42,874 bases of DNA, taken from contig CAZVEO010000002.1 of the NCBI GenBank assembly GCA_964626385.1, forward strand, positions 1-42,874, given 5' to 3'. This document shows, piece by piece, positions 1 through 7,069 of this stretch. The stretch's first letter is position 1, and every line of letters begins with the position of its first letter. The notes under the pieces were generated by a model, which saw only the letters and a program-made list of their open reading frames with translations, did not search any database and was not told the DNA's origin. Made by a program: the position numbers and the translations under genes. The DNA is from Scybalousia_A sp964626385. Lineage in GTDB: Bacteria > Bacteroidota > Bacteroidia > Bacteroidales > P3.

Positions 1-62
1 TAAAAGAAGCCTAAGGCTTCGCTTTGCGTCTATGCTAACTCATCACAACCTATAAAAAAGAA

Positions 63-92
63 AAGGGACACTTTAAAAGAAAAGTGTCCCTT
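63..92 (-). terminator. Rho-independent terminator after the 165-866 gene
   Basis: A perfect 12-bp stem (63-74 with 81-92) closes a 6-nt loop. Read on the minus strand it lies about 70 bases beyond the stop of the membrane protein gene and is followed by a T-rich run, as expected of an intrinsic terminator. The bases to either side (1-60 and 93-150) belong to the short intergenic repeats seen elsewhere in the window. Confidence 0.75.
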
Positions 93-164
93 GCTTTTAT
101 CATGGCTATGCCCTTATAAAACAGGCTATGCCTGTGCCCTTATAGAAAACCCTATTGGTACAGG

Positions 165-866
165 TTATACCTTTAACATATTCTTAAAGTATCTGATATG
201 CCACAAGATATGTATAATTGCTACTATGGTCATTACTATACCAAAATCTACATGAAGTTTTAGCAAAGTCATATAATTCATAGTCCAACCATACATTTTT
301 GCCAATACTATATAAACACCCAAAAGACAAGAAACCAAACAGGTAACAAGTAAAATAAAATTCCAAATCTTGCGATGAGTTGCCTTTTTGATAAATTTTG
401 ATTTTACCAAAATAGTTGACAAAATATAAAGTATCAAAGTAATAATCAAAAGCAACCAAAAATGATACGGACTAAGAGCTCTGACGTTGGTTTTTGTTAC
501 TGTGATTGTTTGAGTAGTAGTTATAGTTTGCTCCTCTATCAAAGACTGTTCCGTTTCTTCTTGTGAAACCTCCTTTTTTGGTTGTTCAGTATCTTTTTTT
601 TCTGTTGCTTTTATAGAATTTGACTCAGAAGTTGTTTTTGGTACTTCCTTTTTATCTACTGTGGTTGCTTCTTTTTTCTCATTTTCTTCGTTTTGATTGG
701 TTAAAAGAGAATAATCACAAAAGCCATCTCCATCATTATCAGTAAATAAACCACAATACCCCGTACAATCTTCTCTACCACCAAAAGGACATTGAGAAGT
801 ATCCTGCTGAGCGTATGTAAGGCAAAGAGCAGATAAACAAACAAATAGGAATAAAAACCTTTTCAT
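165..866 (-). CDS. Exported membrane protein with Cys/Asp-rich motif and haem-b-like four-helix domain
   Basis: The 233-residue product begins with a signal peptide ending near AYAQQ. Next comes a compact motif with four Cys and an EF-hand-like Asp loop (CPFGGREDC ... DNDGDGFCD, about residues 26-52), then a polar Lys/Glu/Thr linker to about residue 130. The last 100 residues hold three to four hydrophobic helices with His in HRKIW, LHVDFG and HILWH. That His pattern resembles membrane cytochrome-b-like domains of the DUF4405 type, so haem binding and a role in membrane electron transfer are plausible, but this is inference. The gene lies 15 bases downstream of a paralogue sharing the N-terminal motif, so the two form an operon. 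A minus-strand terminator follows at 63-92. Confidence 0.7.
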   Translation of the reverse strand: MKRFLFLFVCLSALCLTYAQQDTSQCPFGGREDCTGYCGLFTDNDGDGFCDYSLLTNQNEENEKKEATTVDKKEVPKTTSESNSIKATEKKDTEQPKKEVSQEETEQSLIEEQTITTTQTITVTKTNVRALSPYHFWLLLIITLILYILSTILVKSKFIKKATHRKIWNFILLVTCLVSCLLGVYIVLAKMYGWTMNYMTLLKLHVDFGIVMTIVAIIHILWHIRYFKNMLKV

Positions 867-881
867 TTTACAAAAGAAAAA

Positions 882-1484
882 TTATTTTGTATGATTTCGA
901 CAATCTTTATGCTCACCAGAGCAAGTTTTTTCCGTTTTTTTAGTATCTTTATTCTCCTTACAACAAGATTTTGTTTGTTCCTTGTTGGTATCAGCACAAG
1001 TTTTACCATTTTCTTTGGAGCAAGAAGCGGAAGATTTTTCATTATTCTTATTTTCTTTACAACAAGATTTTGCATCTTTGTTTGCCTTGCTACAAGTTTT
1101 TGATTTATCGTGTCCACAAGTTGCTTTCTTTTCTGCGTTGTAATTAGTACAAGTAGCGGTTGAGCAACCTCCTTCTTTCACGCAACTGCCATTATTCTCT
1201 TTACACTTACCCTCTAAGGCTTTGCAACATTTTTTTTCTTGTTTGTTTTTGCGTTTTTCTTGACGTGCTTTTTCGTCCTTTGCTTTGTCTTTTTCCAAAT
1301 CTTGAGTTGCTGCAGTTAGTTTGGAATAATCACAATAACCATCTTTGTTTTCGTCAGTAAATCTTCCACAAAAACCTGTACAATTTTCTCTGCCTCCTTC
1401 AAAAGGGCAATTCTCTACTTTTTGTTGACAAAACGCAACTAAACTAATGCTTATCAAAGCAATTAAGGAAAATACTTTATTCAT
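882..1484 (-). CDS. Secreted Cys/Lys-rich protein, metallothionein-like tail
   Basis: The 200-residue product has a signal peptide (cleavage near AFCQQ) and then the same motif as its downstream neighbour: CPFEGGRENC ... DENKDGYCD, about residues 26-53. From about residue 80 the protein is low-complexity Lys/Asn/Glu with many Cys, including CC pairs and a repeated SCCKENK unit. I count 20 Cys in the mature protein. Such composition suggests thiol-based metal binding or a heavily disulfide-linked extracytoplasmic domain, but no named family is recognised. It is the first gene of a two-gene operon with the haem-b-like membrane protein, which suggests a shared redox or metal role. A 84-codon ORF in another frame over the Cys-rich region is a shadow. 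Confidence 0.7.
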   Translation of the reverse strand: MNKVFSLIALISISLVAFCQQKVENCPFEGGRENCTGFCGRFTDENKDGYCDYSKLTAATQDLEKDKAKDEKARQEKRKNKQEKKCCKALEGKCKENNGSCVKEGGCSTATCTNYNAEKKATCGHDKSKTCSKANKDAKSCCKENKNNEKSSASCSKENGKTCADTNKEQTKSCCKENKDTKKTEKTCSGEHKDCRNHTK

Positions 1485-1521
1485 CTTTGCAAAAATATTA
1501 AAGTTTTGATTTTTATGCTTG

Positions 1522-1529
1522 CAAAAGTA
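1522..1529 (-). promoter_or_regulatory. Promoter -7 element (TACTTTTG) for the Cys-rich protein operon
   Basis: On the minus strand TACTTTTG fits the Bacteroidota -7 consensus TAnnTTTG and leaves a leader of about 37 bases before the ATG at 1484. A second match (TATTTTTG, 1490-1497) is too close to the start. No clear -33 TTTG is seen. Confidence 0.45.
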
Positions 1530-1538
1530 CCATTTTTT

Positions 1539-1568
1539 TTTGATTTAAAGGAATTTTAATTATTTTTG
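1539..1568 (+). promoter_or_regulatory. Promoter for the OmpA-family gene (TTTG / TATTTTTG)
   Basis: TTTG at 1539-1542 and TATTTTTG at 1561-1568 are separated by 18 bases, close to the Bacteroidota -33/-7 spacing, with a 23-base leader to the ATG at 1592. It is divergent from the promoter of the 882-1484 gene. Confidence 0.55.
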
Positions 1569-1591
1569 CATTATGTAAAATTTTAGCACCT

Positions 1592-3499
1592 ATGCAAAAA
1601 AGAATTGTTATATATATAAGTTTGTTGTTTGTTTTATCCTTTGTCTTTGCTCAACAAAACGACAAAGCAGACGAACTTATGAACAAGGCTCTTACCTTTC
1701 TCAATCAAGACAAAGAAGACAAATGTATATCCACTCTTTTGGATATCACAAAACAACACCCCGATTATGCTCCTTGTTTTGTTGCATTGGGACAAATATA
1801 CTATAGCAAAGAGGACTATACTTTGTCTTGCTATTACTATGAAAAAAGTATAGAACTTGCTCCCGATTATGATTTGAATTCTTATTATAGGCTCGGGCTA
1901 ATGAAAAAACAAATGAAAGAATACCATAGAGCAAAAGAATATTTGTCTTATTATGCTAAAAATCAAACAAGACCAAAATATAGACTAAGAAAAGAAGAGT
2001 GTGAAAAAGAAATAAAAAATATAGATTTTATACTCAATGCTATGGAAAATCCTGTAGCCTTTGCTCCCTTTAATCTTGGAAAAAACATTAATGATTCTCT
2101 CTATCAATACTTGCCTACTCTGACAATGGATAATCAACTGTATTTCACTGAAAGGAAAGACAATAAGGAAGATTTTTATTTTGCAGAGTTTGAATATTTT
2201 AGCAATAATATTTTTTCTGTATCAAAAAAACAAAAACTACCTTCTCCTTTAAACAGTGAGGATAATGAAGGAGCGGCAAGCATTAGTCCCGATGGAAGAT
2301 TTCTTTATTTTGCCAAATGCAATGCTAAAGATGGTTATGGCTCTTGTGATATTTATGTTTCCGAACGCAATGGCAATTTTTGGTCAGAACCAAGAAACCT
2401 CGGAGCAAATGTAAATTCTTCTGCTTGGGATTCTCAGCCTTCAATAGCCTCTGATGGTAGAACACTTTTTTTTGTTTCCAATAGAGAAGGAGGTTTTGGA
2501 CAGGGGGATATTTATTATTCCTACTTAAAGAAAGACGGCACATGGACTAAAGCAAAAAACCTCGGAGCAAAAATAAATACCTCCGGAATGGAAATGACTC
2601 CTTTTATTCACCCTTCTAATACAACGCTGTATTTTTCCTCTGACGGACACACGGGAATGGGTGGACAAGATATTTTTTATTCAAAAATAGAAAACGGCAA
2701 ATTTTCCGACCCTGTCAATTTAGGCTACCCTATAAACACAGACGCAGATGAGACTTGTTTTTTCGCTAATAGCAAAGGAAATTTAGGCTTTTTTGCCTCC
2801 AATTCTTTACAAGAAAACTTTGGTAATATGGATATTTATGCCTTTGAGTTATACTCTGAGGCTCAACCAACAAGAGTAATAACACTCAAAGGAAAAATTA
2901 TATACAATGATTTAAAAAAAGGTAACCAAGCTCTTTTGGAAATAAAAAATTTAAATACCAATCGTATTGTGGCCTCTACCCTATCGGATAAAATAACGGA
3001 TAATTATTTACTTGCACTTCCCATAGAGGAGGATTATGCTTTAAGTGTTACTTGCGAAGGTTATTTGTTTTTTTCGGAAAATTTTTCTCTTCGTAACTAC
3101 AACGATACTCTTTTTACCAAACAAGAAAATATAACTCTTCATTCCATAAAGGAAGGAGAAAGCATTGTTTTGAAAAATATATTTTTTGCGACCGATTCCT
3201 TTGAACTCAAAGAGGAAAGCAATGCCGAATTGCAAACAATACTTGAACTTATGCAGAAAAACCCTAAAATAAAAATTGAAATCTCTGGACATACCGATAA
3301 CGTAGGTAAAGAGAACTACAATCTTACTCTTTCAAACAATAGGGCTGTAAGTGTCAAACAATGGTTGGAAAACAATGGTATAAACTCCGAGCGTATTGTT
3401 GCCAAAGGCTATGGAAAAACTCAACCAATAGCCGACAACAACACAGAGGAGGGACGCAATCTCAATAGAAGAACAGAATTTAAAATATTGTCTAAATAG
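1592..3499 (+). CDS. PorE-like TPR / PD40 beta-propeller / OmpA cell-envelope protein
   Basis: The 635-residue exported protein has, in order: a signal peptide (to about AFA, residue 20), TPR-like helices (about 25-135), PD40/WD40-like beta-propeller repeats with ISPDGRFLYF, IASDGRTLFF and TTLYFSSDG blades (about 170-430), a carboxypeptidase-regulatory-like beta domain (about 440-510) and a C-terminal OmpA peptidoglycan-binding domain (about 530-635; GHTDNVG and NRRTEF). This order matches PorE of Porphyromonas gingivalis, which anchors the T9SS PorKLMN complex to peptidoglycan. Unlike PorE, the signal peptide has no lipobox Cys, so it would be periplasmic, and paralogues with the same layout occur in Bacteroidota. 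PhoH follows after 7 bases, probably co-transcribed. Confidence 0.85.
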   Translation: MQKRIVIYISLLFVLSFVFAQQNDKADELMNKALTFLNQDKEDKCISTLLDITKQHPDYAPCFVALGQIYYSKEDYTLSCYYYEKSIELAPDYDLNSYYRLGLMKKQMKEYHRAKEYLSYYAKNQTRPKYRLRKEECEKEIKNIDFILNAMENPVAFAPFNLGKNINDSLYQYLPTLTMDNQLYFTERKDNKEDFYFAEFEYFSNNIFSVSKKQKLPSPLNSEDNEGAASISPDGRFLYFAKCNAKDGYGSCDIYVSERNGNFWSEPRNLGANVNSSAWDSQPSIASDGRTLFFVSNREGGFGQGDIYYSYLKKDGTWTKAKNLGAKINTSGMEMTPFIHPSNTTLYFSSDGHTGMGGQDIFYSKIENGKFSDPVNLGYPINTDADETCFFANSKGNLGFFASNSLQENFGNMDIYAFELYSEAQPTRVITLKGKIIYNDLKKGNQALLEIKNLNTNRIVASTLSDKITDNYLLALPIEEDYALSVTCEGYLFFSENFSLRNYNDTLFTKQENITLHSIKEGESIVLKNIFFATDSFELKEESNAELQTILELMQKNPKIKIEISGHTDNVGKENYNLTLSNNRAVSVKQWLENNGINSERIVAKGYGKTQPIADNNTEEGRNLNRRTEFKILSK

Positions 3500-3506
3500 A
3501 AAAAAA

Positions 3507-4424
3507 GTGGAAGAAAAAACTTTTAATATCAAACATATCAATCAAACAGAATTTTTTGGAATAGGGGAAAAAAATTTAAAATTTATTACCCTACTCTACC
3601 CTATGCTAACCATAACTCTAAGAGCAGAAAACTTAACTATTAGAGGCACAGAAAGAGAGGTCGAAAGTTTTGCTGTTTTTTTTGAAAGATTGAATAAAAT
3701 ATACCGCAAAGAACATATTTTGGACGAAAAACTCATTATGCTTGCTTACAAAGATGAGAACTTACAAGACAAAGAGAGCAATATATTATTGTATGGCAAC
3801 AAAGGATTAGCAATAAAAACTCGCAGTCTTAATCAACAGAAAATGGTATCGGAAATAGAAAAAAACGATATGCTTTTTGCTATAGGTCCTGCCGGTAGTG
3901 GCAAAACTTATACAGCTGTTGCTTTAGCGGTAAAATTCCTTAGAGAAAAAAGAGTAAAAAAAATAATTCTTACTCGTCCCGCTGTAGAGGCTGGAGAGAA
4001 TTTAGGCTTTTTACCCGGCGACATGAAGGAAAAACTTGACCCCTATTTGCAACCCTTATACGATGCCCTTAGAGATATGCTTGGAGAGGGGAAACTCAAC
4101 GACTATATAGAACATCATATTATAGAAATAGCACCTTTGGCTTATATGAGAGGTAGAACGCTTGAAAACGCTTTTGCTATTTTGGACGAAGCACAAAATG
4201 CGACCATGGGACAAATAAAAATGTTTCTTACTCGTATGGGTAATTATTCTAAATTTATTGTTACAGGTGACCCAACACAAACTGACCTACCCAACAAACA
4301 ACCCTCTGGGCTTATTCCAACAATAGAAAAAATTAAAGAAATTAAGGAAATATCAATAGTAAAACTTACCAATAAAGATATTGTAAGAAACCCCTTAGTA
4401 AGCAAGATAATAGAAGTCTTGTAA
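3507..4424 (+). CDS. phoH: PhoH/PhoL family ATPase
   Basis: The product (305 residues) starts at a GTG 7 bases after the OmpA-family stop; the conserved N-terminal region begins early, so the GTG is kept. Residues 127-134 are a Walker A (GPAGSGKT) and FAILDEAQNAT around 223-233 is the Walker B, followed by the PhoH-typical TGDPTQTDLP. The N-terminal 100 residues form the small domain preceding the ATPase in PhoH/PhoL. PhoL-type proteins are RNA-linked ATPases often placed near ybeY. The immediate neighbour here is an envelope protein, so context adds nothing about function. The length fits the family. Confidence 0.9.
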   Translation: MEEKTFNIKHINQTEFFGIGEKNLKFITLLYPMLTITLRAENLTIRGTEREVESFAVFFERLNKIYRKEHILDEKLIMLAYKDENLQDKESNILLYGNKGLAIKTRSLNQQKMVSEIEKNDMLFAIGPAGSGKTYTAVALAVKFLREKRVKKIILTRPAVEAGENLGFLPGDMKEKLDPYLQPLYDALRDMLGEGKLNDYIEHHIIEIAPLAYMRGRTLENAFAILDEAQNATMGQIKMFLTRMGNYSKFIVTGDPTQTDLPNKQPSGLIPTIEKIKEIKEISIVKLTNKDIVRNPLVSKIIEVL

Positions 4425-4446
4425 AATGTAAGATAAAAAAAACAAC

Positions 4447-4504
4447 GGGTTGTTATAAGTTAATATATATTTTAACGCTTTATTTTTTTAACTTATAACA
4501 ACCC
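4447..4504. terminator. Bidirectional hairpin between phoH and pepE
   Basis: A 17-bp perfect inverted repeat (4447-4463 with 4488-4504) encloses a 24-base AT-rich loop. It lies between the convergent phoH and pepE genes, so it can terminate both. Confidence 0.7.
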
Positions 4505-4519
4505 ACTTACTATTGTGAT

Positions 4520-5239
4520 TTACATCAAAAAGTTAATATCGTCTTTTAAAGAATATTCTTGGGTCTGTTTGCCATAGTAGAAAACTTTCATTTTGTTATC
4601 CCTACCAACAAGGGATAATTTGCCTTTATTTAAACGTAAGGCAGTAGCCTCTCTTATAGCGGCAACATGTGTGGTAGGGTTTGCTGCAATAAATTCATTA
4701 ATACGGTCATCCCTTGTTTCTCCACCATGCTTAGGGTCTACAAAATCGGTATAATGAGGGTTTATTTGAAAAGGTACCAAACCCATAGTTTCAAAACTTT
4801 CCGGCTCTACAATAGGCATATCATTAGTAGTTTTTAAAGAAAGACCTGCAACATTGCTTCCCGCGGACCACCCCATGTAAGGCATACCATTTAACGCTCT
4901 TTCTCTTATGACTTTCATTATACCTTGTTCTTGCATTTGTTTGACAAGATAAAAAGTATTACCGCCACCAACAGCAACACACTCGGCTTGCATTACCTCT
5001 TTTATCGGTTCATTGGAATGATGTATTGAATATATCTCCACACCAAAAGTTTTGTAGACCTCAGCAACTTTCTTCTCATAATTATCATAACCTTGAGCAA
5101 AACCTGCGTATGGTACAAACAGAACCCTCTTTATATTATTTTCCCTACAAAAGAGAGCAATCATCTCCTTGCACCAATCCAAATACTTCTCGCCAGCATT
5201 GGTAGAATTGCTTATAAGCAAAAGATTTCTTAGTTCCAT
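4520..5239 (-). CDS. pepE: Peptidase E (alpha-aspartyl dipeptidase)
   Basis: The 239-residue cytoplasmic protein matches peptidase family S51. GWSAGSN places the nucleophile at Ser125; Asp140 (TTNDMPIV) and His162 (NPHYTD) fit the other catalytic residues known from PepE. AVGGGNTFYL (about 89-98) is also family-typical. The enzyme hydrolyses dipeptides with N-terminal Asp. It sits 20 bases downstream of a small membrane protein gene on the same strand and is likely co-transcribed with it. The length is normal. Confidence 0.93.
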   Translation of the reverse strand: MELRNLLLISNSTNAGEKYLDWCKEMIALFCRENNIKRVLFVPYAGFAQGYDNYEKKVAEVYKTFGVEIYSIHHSNEPIKEVMQAECVAVGGGNTFYLVKQMQEQGIMKVIRERALNGMPYMGWSAGSNVAGLSLKTTNDMPIVEPESFETMGLVPFQINPHYTDFVDPKHGGETRDDRINEFIAANPTTHVAAIREATALRLNKGKLSLVGRDNKMKVFYYGKQTQEYSLKDDINFLM

Positions 5240-5259
5240 ATTTTGTTTTATTTATTTGT

Positions 5260-5715
5260 TTATAAAATTGTTACAAAGGTAATCATTGTAGAGTTAAACG
5301 AAAAAAATACTCCTATAATAGAAAATATTGTAGAAACTTGCACAAATATTCTAATCTTGTGCATTCCTTCAATATAATATTCTTGTGTATTAGTTGCAAT
5401 AGCAGAATTTAATTTTTTGCAACCAATAAATATCAAACTACAAAGCCAGCAAATCACTGCAGATAACACAAACATAAAAATAGCAGAAAACACACTGACA
5501 CCTCTGCTTATGCTATTAGCTAATAGCATATCCTCAAATTCAGATAGAGTAGTACTGCTTGCTATCAATGTACTTATAGCCATCACCACCATACAAAAAG
5601 CAGAAATAAATCCTACAATGGCTATAATTTTTCCATACTTCAAAGAAGAAAGGATTTCGGATTTTAAACTTGGTGTAAGTTTTATCGTTTCTTGAATATT
5701 GTCTAACTCTTCCAT
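5260..5715 (-). CDS. Small membrane protein, DUF5362-like
   Basis: The 151-residue protein has a short cytoplasmic N-terminus ending LTPSLKSEILSSLKYGK, then two strong hydrophobic segments (about 28-55 and 70-98), a polar helix (NTQEYYIEGMHKIR) and a last hydrophobic segment (about 125-150). The layout resembles the DUF5362 membrane proteins of Bacteroidota, whose function is unknown; that match is from memory of the pattern only. It is the first gene of the operon with pepE. Confidence 0.6.
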   Translation of the reverse strand: MEELDNIQETIKLTPSLKSEILSSLKYGKIIAIVGFISAFCMVVMAISTLIASSTTLSEFEDMLLANSISRGVSVFSAIFMFVLSAVICWLCSLIFIGCKKLNSAIATNTQEYYIEGMHKIRIFVQVSTIFSIIGVFFSFNSTMITFVTIL

Positions 5716-5725
5716 TTTTTATTTG

Positions 5726-5733
5726 CAAAGATA
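5726..5733 (-). promoter_or_regulatory. Promoter -7 element (TATCTTTG) for the DUF5362-like gene and pepE
   Basis: TATCTTTG on the minus strand matches TAnnTTTG exactly and ends only 10 bases before the ATG at 5715, implying an extremely short leader. Confidence 0.5.
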
Positions 5734-5860
5734 TAAGTTTTTTAATAAAAAATGAAGTTTCAGTGGAATATATTTTTCATAACTAAACATAAAAAATTCC
5801 ATTAGTAAGTACGAAAGGCTGGGGTTTATGAAAATTTTTTATTAAAAAAAGTTCTTTTTA

Positions 5861-5892
5861 TTTGGTGAGTTTATGTTTTTTATATATCCTTG
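5861..5892 (+). promoter_or_regulatory. Promoter of locus 1 module
   Basis: TTTG (5861-5864) and TATCCTTG (5885-5892, one mismatch to TAnnTTTG) are 20 bases apart. It lies 35 bases before the leader ORF and corresponds to the promoter at 35992-36024 of locus 2, which is followed by a similar leader (aaaaattaRagagtaaa). Confidence 0.6.
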
Positions 5893-5927
5893 CAAAAAGT
5901 AAAAATTAGAGAGTAAATTATTTTTTT

Positions 5928-6035
5928 ATGAAACAACAACTTACATTATTTAATAGATTTAATGGTTATACCTCCAAGTATATATGGTTATTGGGCAAGA
6001 ATAACCATCTGTTATCTGCCTGTGTAGATAGATGA
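5928..6035 (+). CDS. Short leader ORF of locus 1 (35 codons)
   Basis: ATG at 5928 opens 35 codons starting MKQQLTLFNRF and containing IWLLGKNN. A homologous ORF of 24 codons (MKQHILYINSL ... IFLLGKNK) occupies the same place in locus 2 at 35890-35964. The two align from the initiator through LLGKN with one in-frame difference of five codons, and the DNA before both ATGs is also alike. Conservation of frame across an indel argues for translation. It could be a regulatory leader peptide or the remnant of a larger gene. No Shine-Dalgarno is seen. I recognise no family. Confidence 0.45.
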   Translation: MKQQLTLFNRFNGYTSKYIWLLGKNNHLLSACVDR

Positions 6036-6195
6036 GATTGCTTATTTATAGGCTTTTAACCACTTTATGCAAGCTTCTTTTTCCTACCTGCATAGGCTAG
6101 GCTACGACAAAAAAACTTAATCTTTTGCCATTCAATGAAAACATAGAAGTAAGGTCTATAAAAAAATGAATAGAAATAATTAACAAATAAAAAAA

Positions 6196-6351
6196 ATGAT
6201 AAACAAATGTAAAGCTAAAAGATTTTGTGTAAAAAAAGTATTTCCTTGCGGTGCAGTGTGCTATGAATGTGAATCTAAAAGAATAAGGAGGAATTATTAT
6301 GACAACAAGAAAGCGTTTATGGTTGAAGATACAATTACTTATAAGTATTAA
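6196..6351 (+). pseudogene. Remnant of the Cys-rich lipoprotein gene (C-terminal tail only)
   Basis: An open stretch of 51 codons from ATG 6196 begins MINKCKAKRFC and carries PCGAVCYEC. It aligns with the last 25 residues of the lipoprotein at 35010-35717, with identical Cys spacing C-x5-C-x6-C-GAV-C-x2-C. The signal peptide and roughly 200 preceding residues are missing: the frame is closed by TAA at 6181. The stop that ends the intact gene is also lost, so it reads 53 bases into the next gene. Whether the tail alone is still made is unknown. Confidence 0.6.
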
Positions 6352-6493
6352 TATCTTAATAGTACTACTCTTGTTTTGTATATCACAATATTTTTTTAAC
6401 CTTAATATGACAGAAAAATATAAGGAATGTCTTAGTAAAGGTGGAGAGCCGAGTGGTTTTATTTTTATAACTTGTAATGAAGACAAGAATTAG
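6299..6493 (+). CDS. One-helix membrane peptide with GGxPS motif (locus 1)
   Basis: The 64-residue peptide has a basic start (MTTRKRLWLK), one hydrophobic helix (about 12-32) and a short outer part with ECLSKGGEPSG ... TCNEDKN. It is a clear paralogue of the 34792-35010 peptide (C..GGxPS..C..DKN in both), and the two Cys probably form a disulfide outside the membrane. The start is set by AAGGAGG at 6285-6291, seven bases before the ATG, which is an unusually strong Shine-Dalgarno for Bacteroidota. A terminator follows directly. Function unknown. Confidence 0.7.
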   Translation: MTTRKRLWLKIQLLISINILIVLLLFCISQYFFNLNMTEKYKECLSKGGEPSGFIFITCNEDKN

Positions 6494-6495
6494 TG

Positions 6496-6704
6496 CTATT
6501 TTATGTGGAGTGTGATTTTTAGAACACACTCCATTTTTATACTATCCTTGTCGTAAAAACTTCCTCTATGCTAAGGGTTAACATAGTAACCTGTATTAAT
6601 TACTAATTCTTTATTCAATTGTAGTTCTGTGTTCTAAACTCGTGTACAAGAGGATATTGCAAATAAAAAAATTATAATAAAAATTGTCCTAACATCTTTT
6701 TCAT
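6496..6704 (-). pseudogene. Decayed small lipoprotein gene (locus 1 copy)
   Basis: On the minus strand from ATG 6704 the reading is MKKMLGQF, then after a frameshift IIIFLFAISSCTRV, a lipoprotein signal peptide with lipobox SSC, followed by stops. Further pieces (NTGYYVNP; HRGSFYDKDSIKM) align with HTGYICSE and GRTFYTNRDYII of the copy at 34516-34732. At least two frame disruptions are visible. Its end overlaps the terminator of the convergent membrane peptide gene. Confidence 0.55.
6506..6538 (+). terminator. Rho-independent terminator of locus 1
   Basis: A 9-bp stem (6506-6514 with 6525-6533) is followed by TTTTTAT. It is 12 bases beyond the stop of the membrane peptide gene. Confidence 0.8.
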
Positions 6705-6720
6705 GGCTAAATATTTTTAA

Positions 6721-6752
6721 ATGGAAGTATGTTTTTTATTGCATACTTCCAT
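6721..6752. other. Conserved hairpin 5' of the small lipoprotein remnant
   Basis: An 11-bp perfect stem (6721-6731 with 6742-6752) lies 17 bases upstream of the minus-strand ATG at 6704. The same hairpin occurs 5' of the other copy (34749-34781). No T-run follows on either strand, so a simple terminator is unlikely. Confidence 0.55.
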
Positions 6753-6825
6753 AAAGTTAATTTATTTAACGCTAACTCGGTGTAAGAAAGAATAGAAAAG
6801 TAACGGCTTTGCCCTTATCTTAATT

Positions 6826-6866
6826 TATGCTAACCTATAATAGCCTATTCAAACCTATCAAAACTT
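6826..6866. repeat. Degenerate period-10 repeat (AACCTATNNT type)
   Basis: Imperfect units of about ten bases around aacctat recur here just before the 440-nt repeat. The same units occur near 30-55, 26602-26640, 27290-27320, 27375-27415, 34128-34154 and 42605-42645. The preceding 6753-6825 also contains the word ggctttgccctta of the mini-hairpin repeats. No gene is seen in 6540-7432 apart from the remnant above. Confidence 0.5.
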
Positions 6867-6930
6867 ACAAAAAAATGAGAAAATCGGTTTACTGAGAATC
6901 AATAAGTTACAAATAAAAAGTGTGCACGCG

Positions 6931-6962
6931 TTTGGTCAGGTCAAAAAATGTTCGTAACTTTG
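6931..6962 (+). promoter_or_regulatory. Promoter inside repeat copy 1
   Basis: TTTG (6931-6934), exactly 20 bases, then TAACTTTG (6955-6962): a full match to the Bacteroidota consensus. It points to the 3' end of the giant convergent gene, so no protein gene lies downstream on this strand; it may make a short non-coding RNA. Confidence 0.65.
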
Positions 6963-7031
6963 TAAGAGAAAAAGATACCTACCACAAAATTCCCGTTTTT
7001 TACACTTGTAACTACTTGATAATCAATGATA

Positions 7032-7069
7032 ACGAATCTTCGTTTCGATTTCTCGAAACGAAGATTCGT
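7032..7069. other. 17-bp perfect hairpin in repeat copy 1
   Basis: Arms 7032-7048 and 7053-7069 (acgaatcttcgtttcga and its complement) enclose a four-base loop. Copy 2 has the same stem at 27031-27068 with the central bases inverted. Confidence 0.8.

Noticed and set aside
863..1117. 84-codon minus-strand ORF over the Cys-rich gene
   Set aside because: It is an alternative frame of Lys-rich low-complexity DNA.
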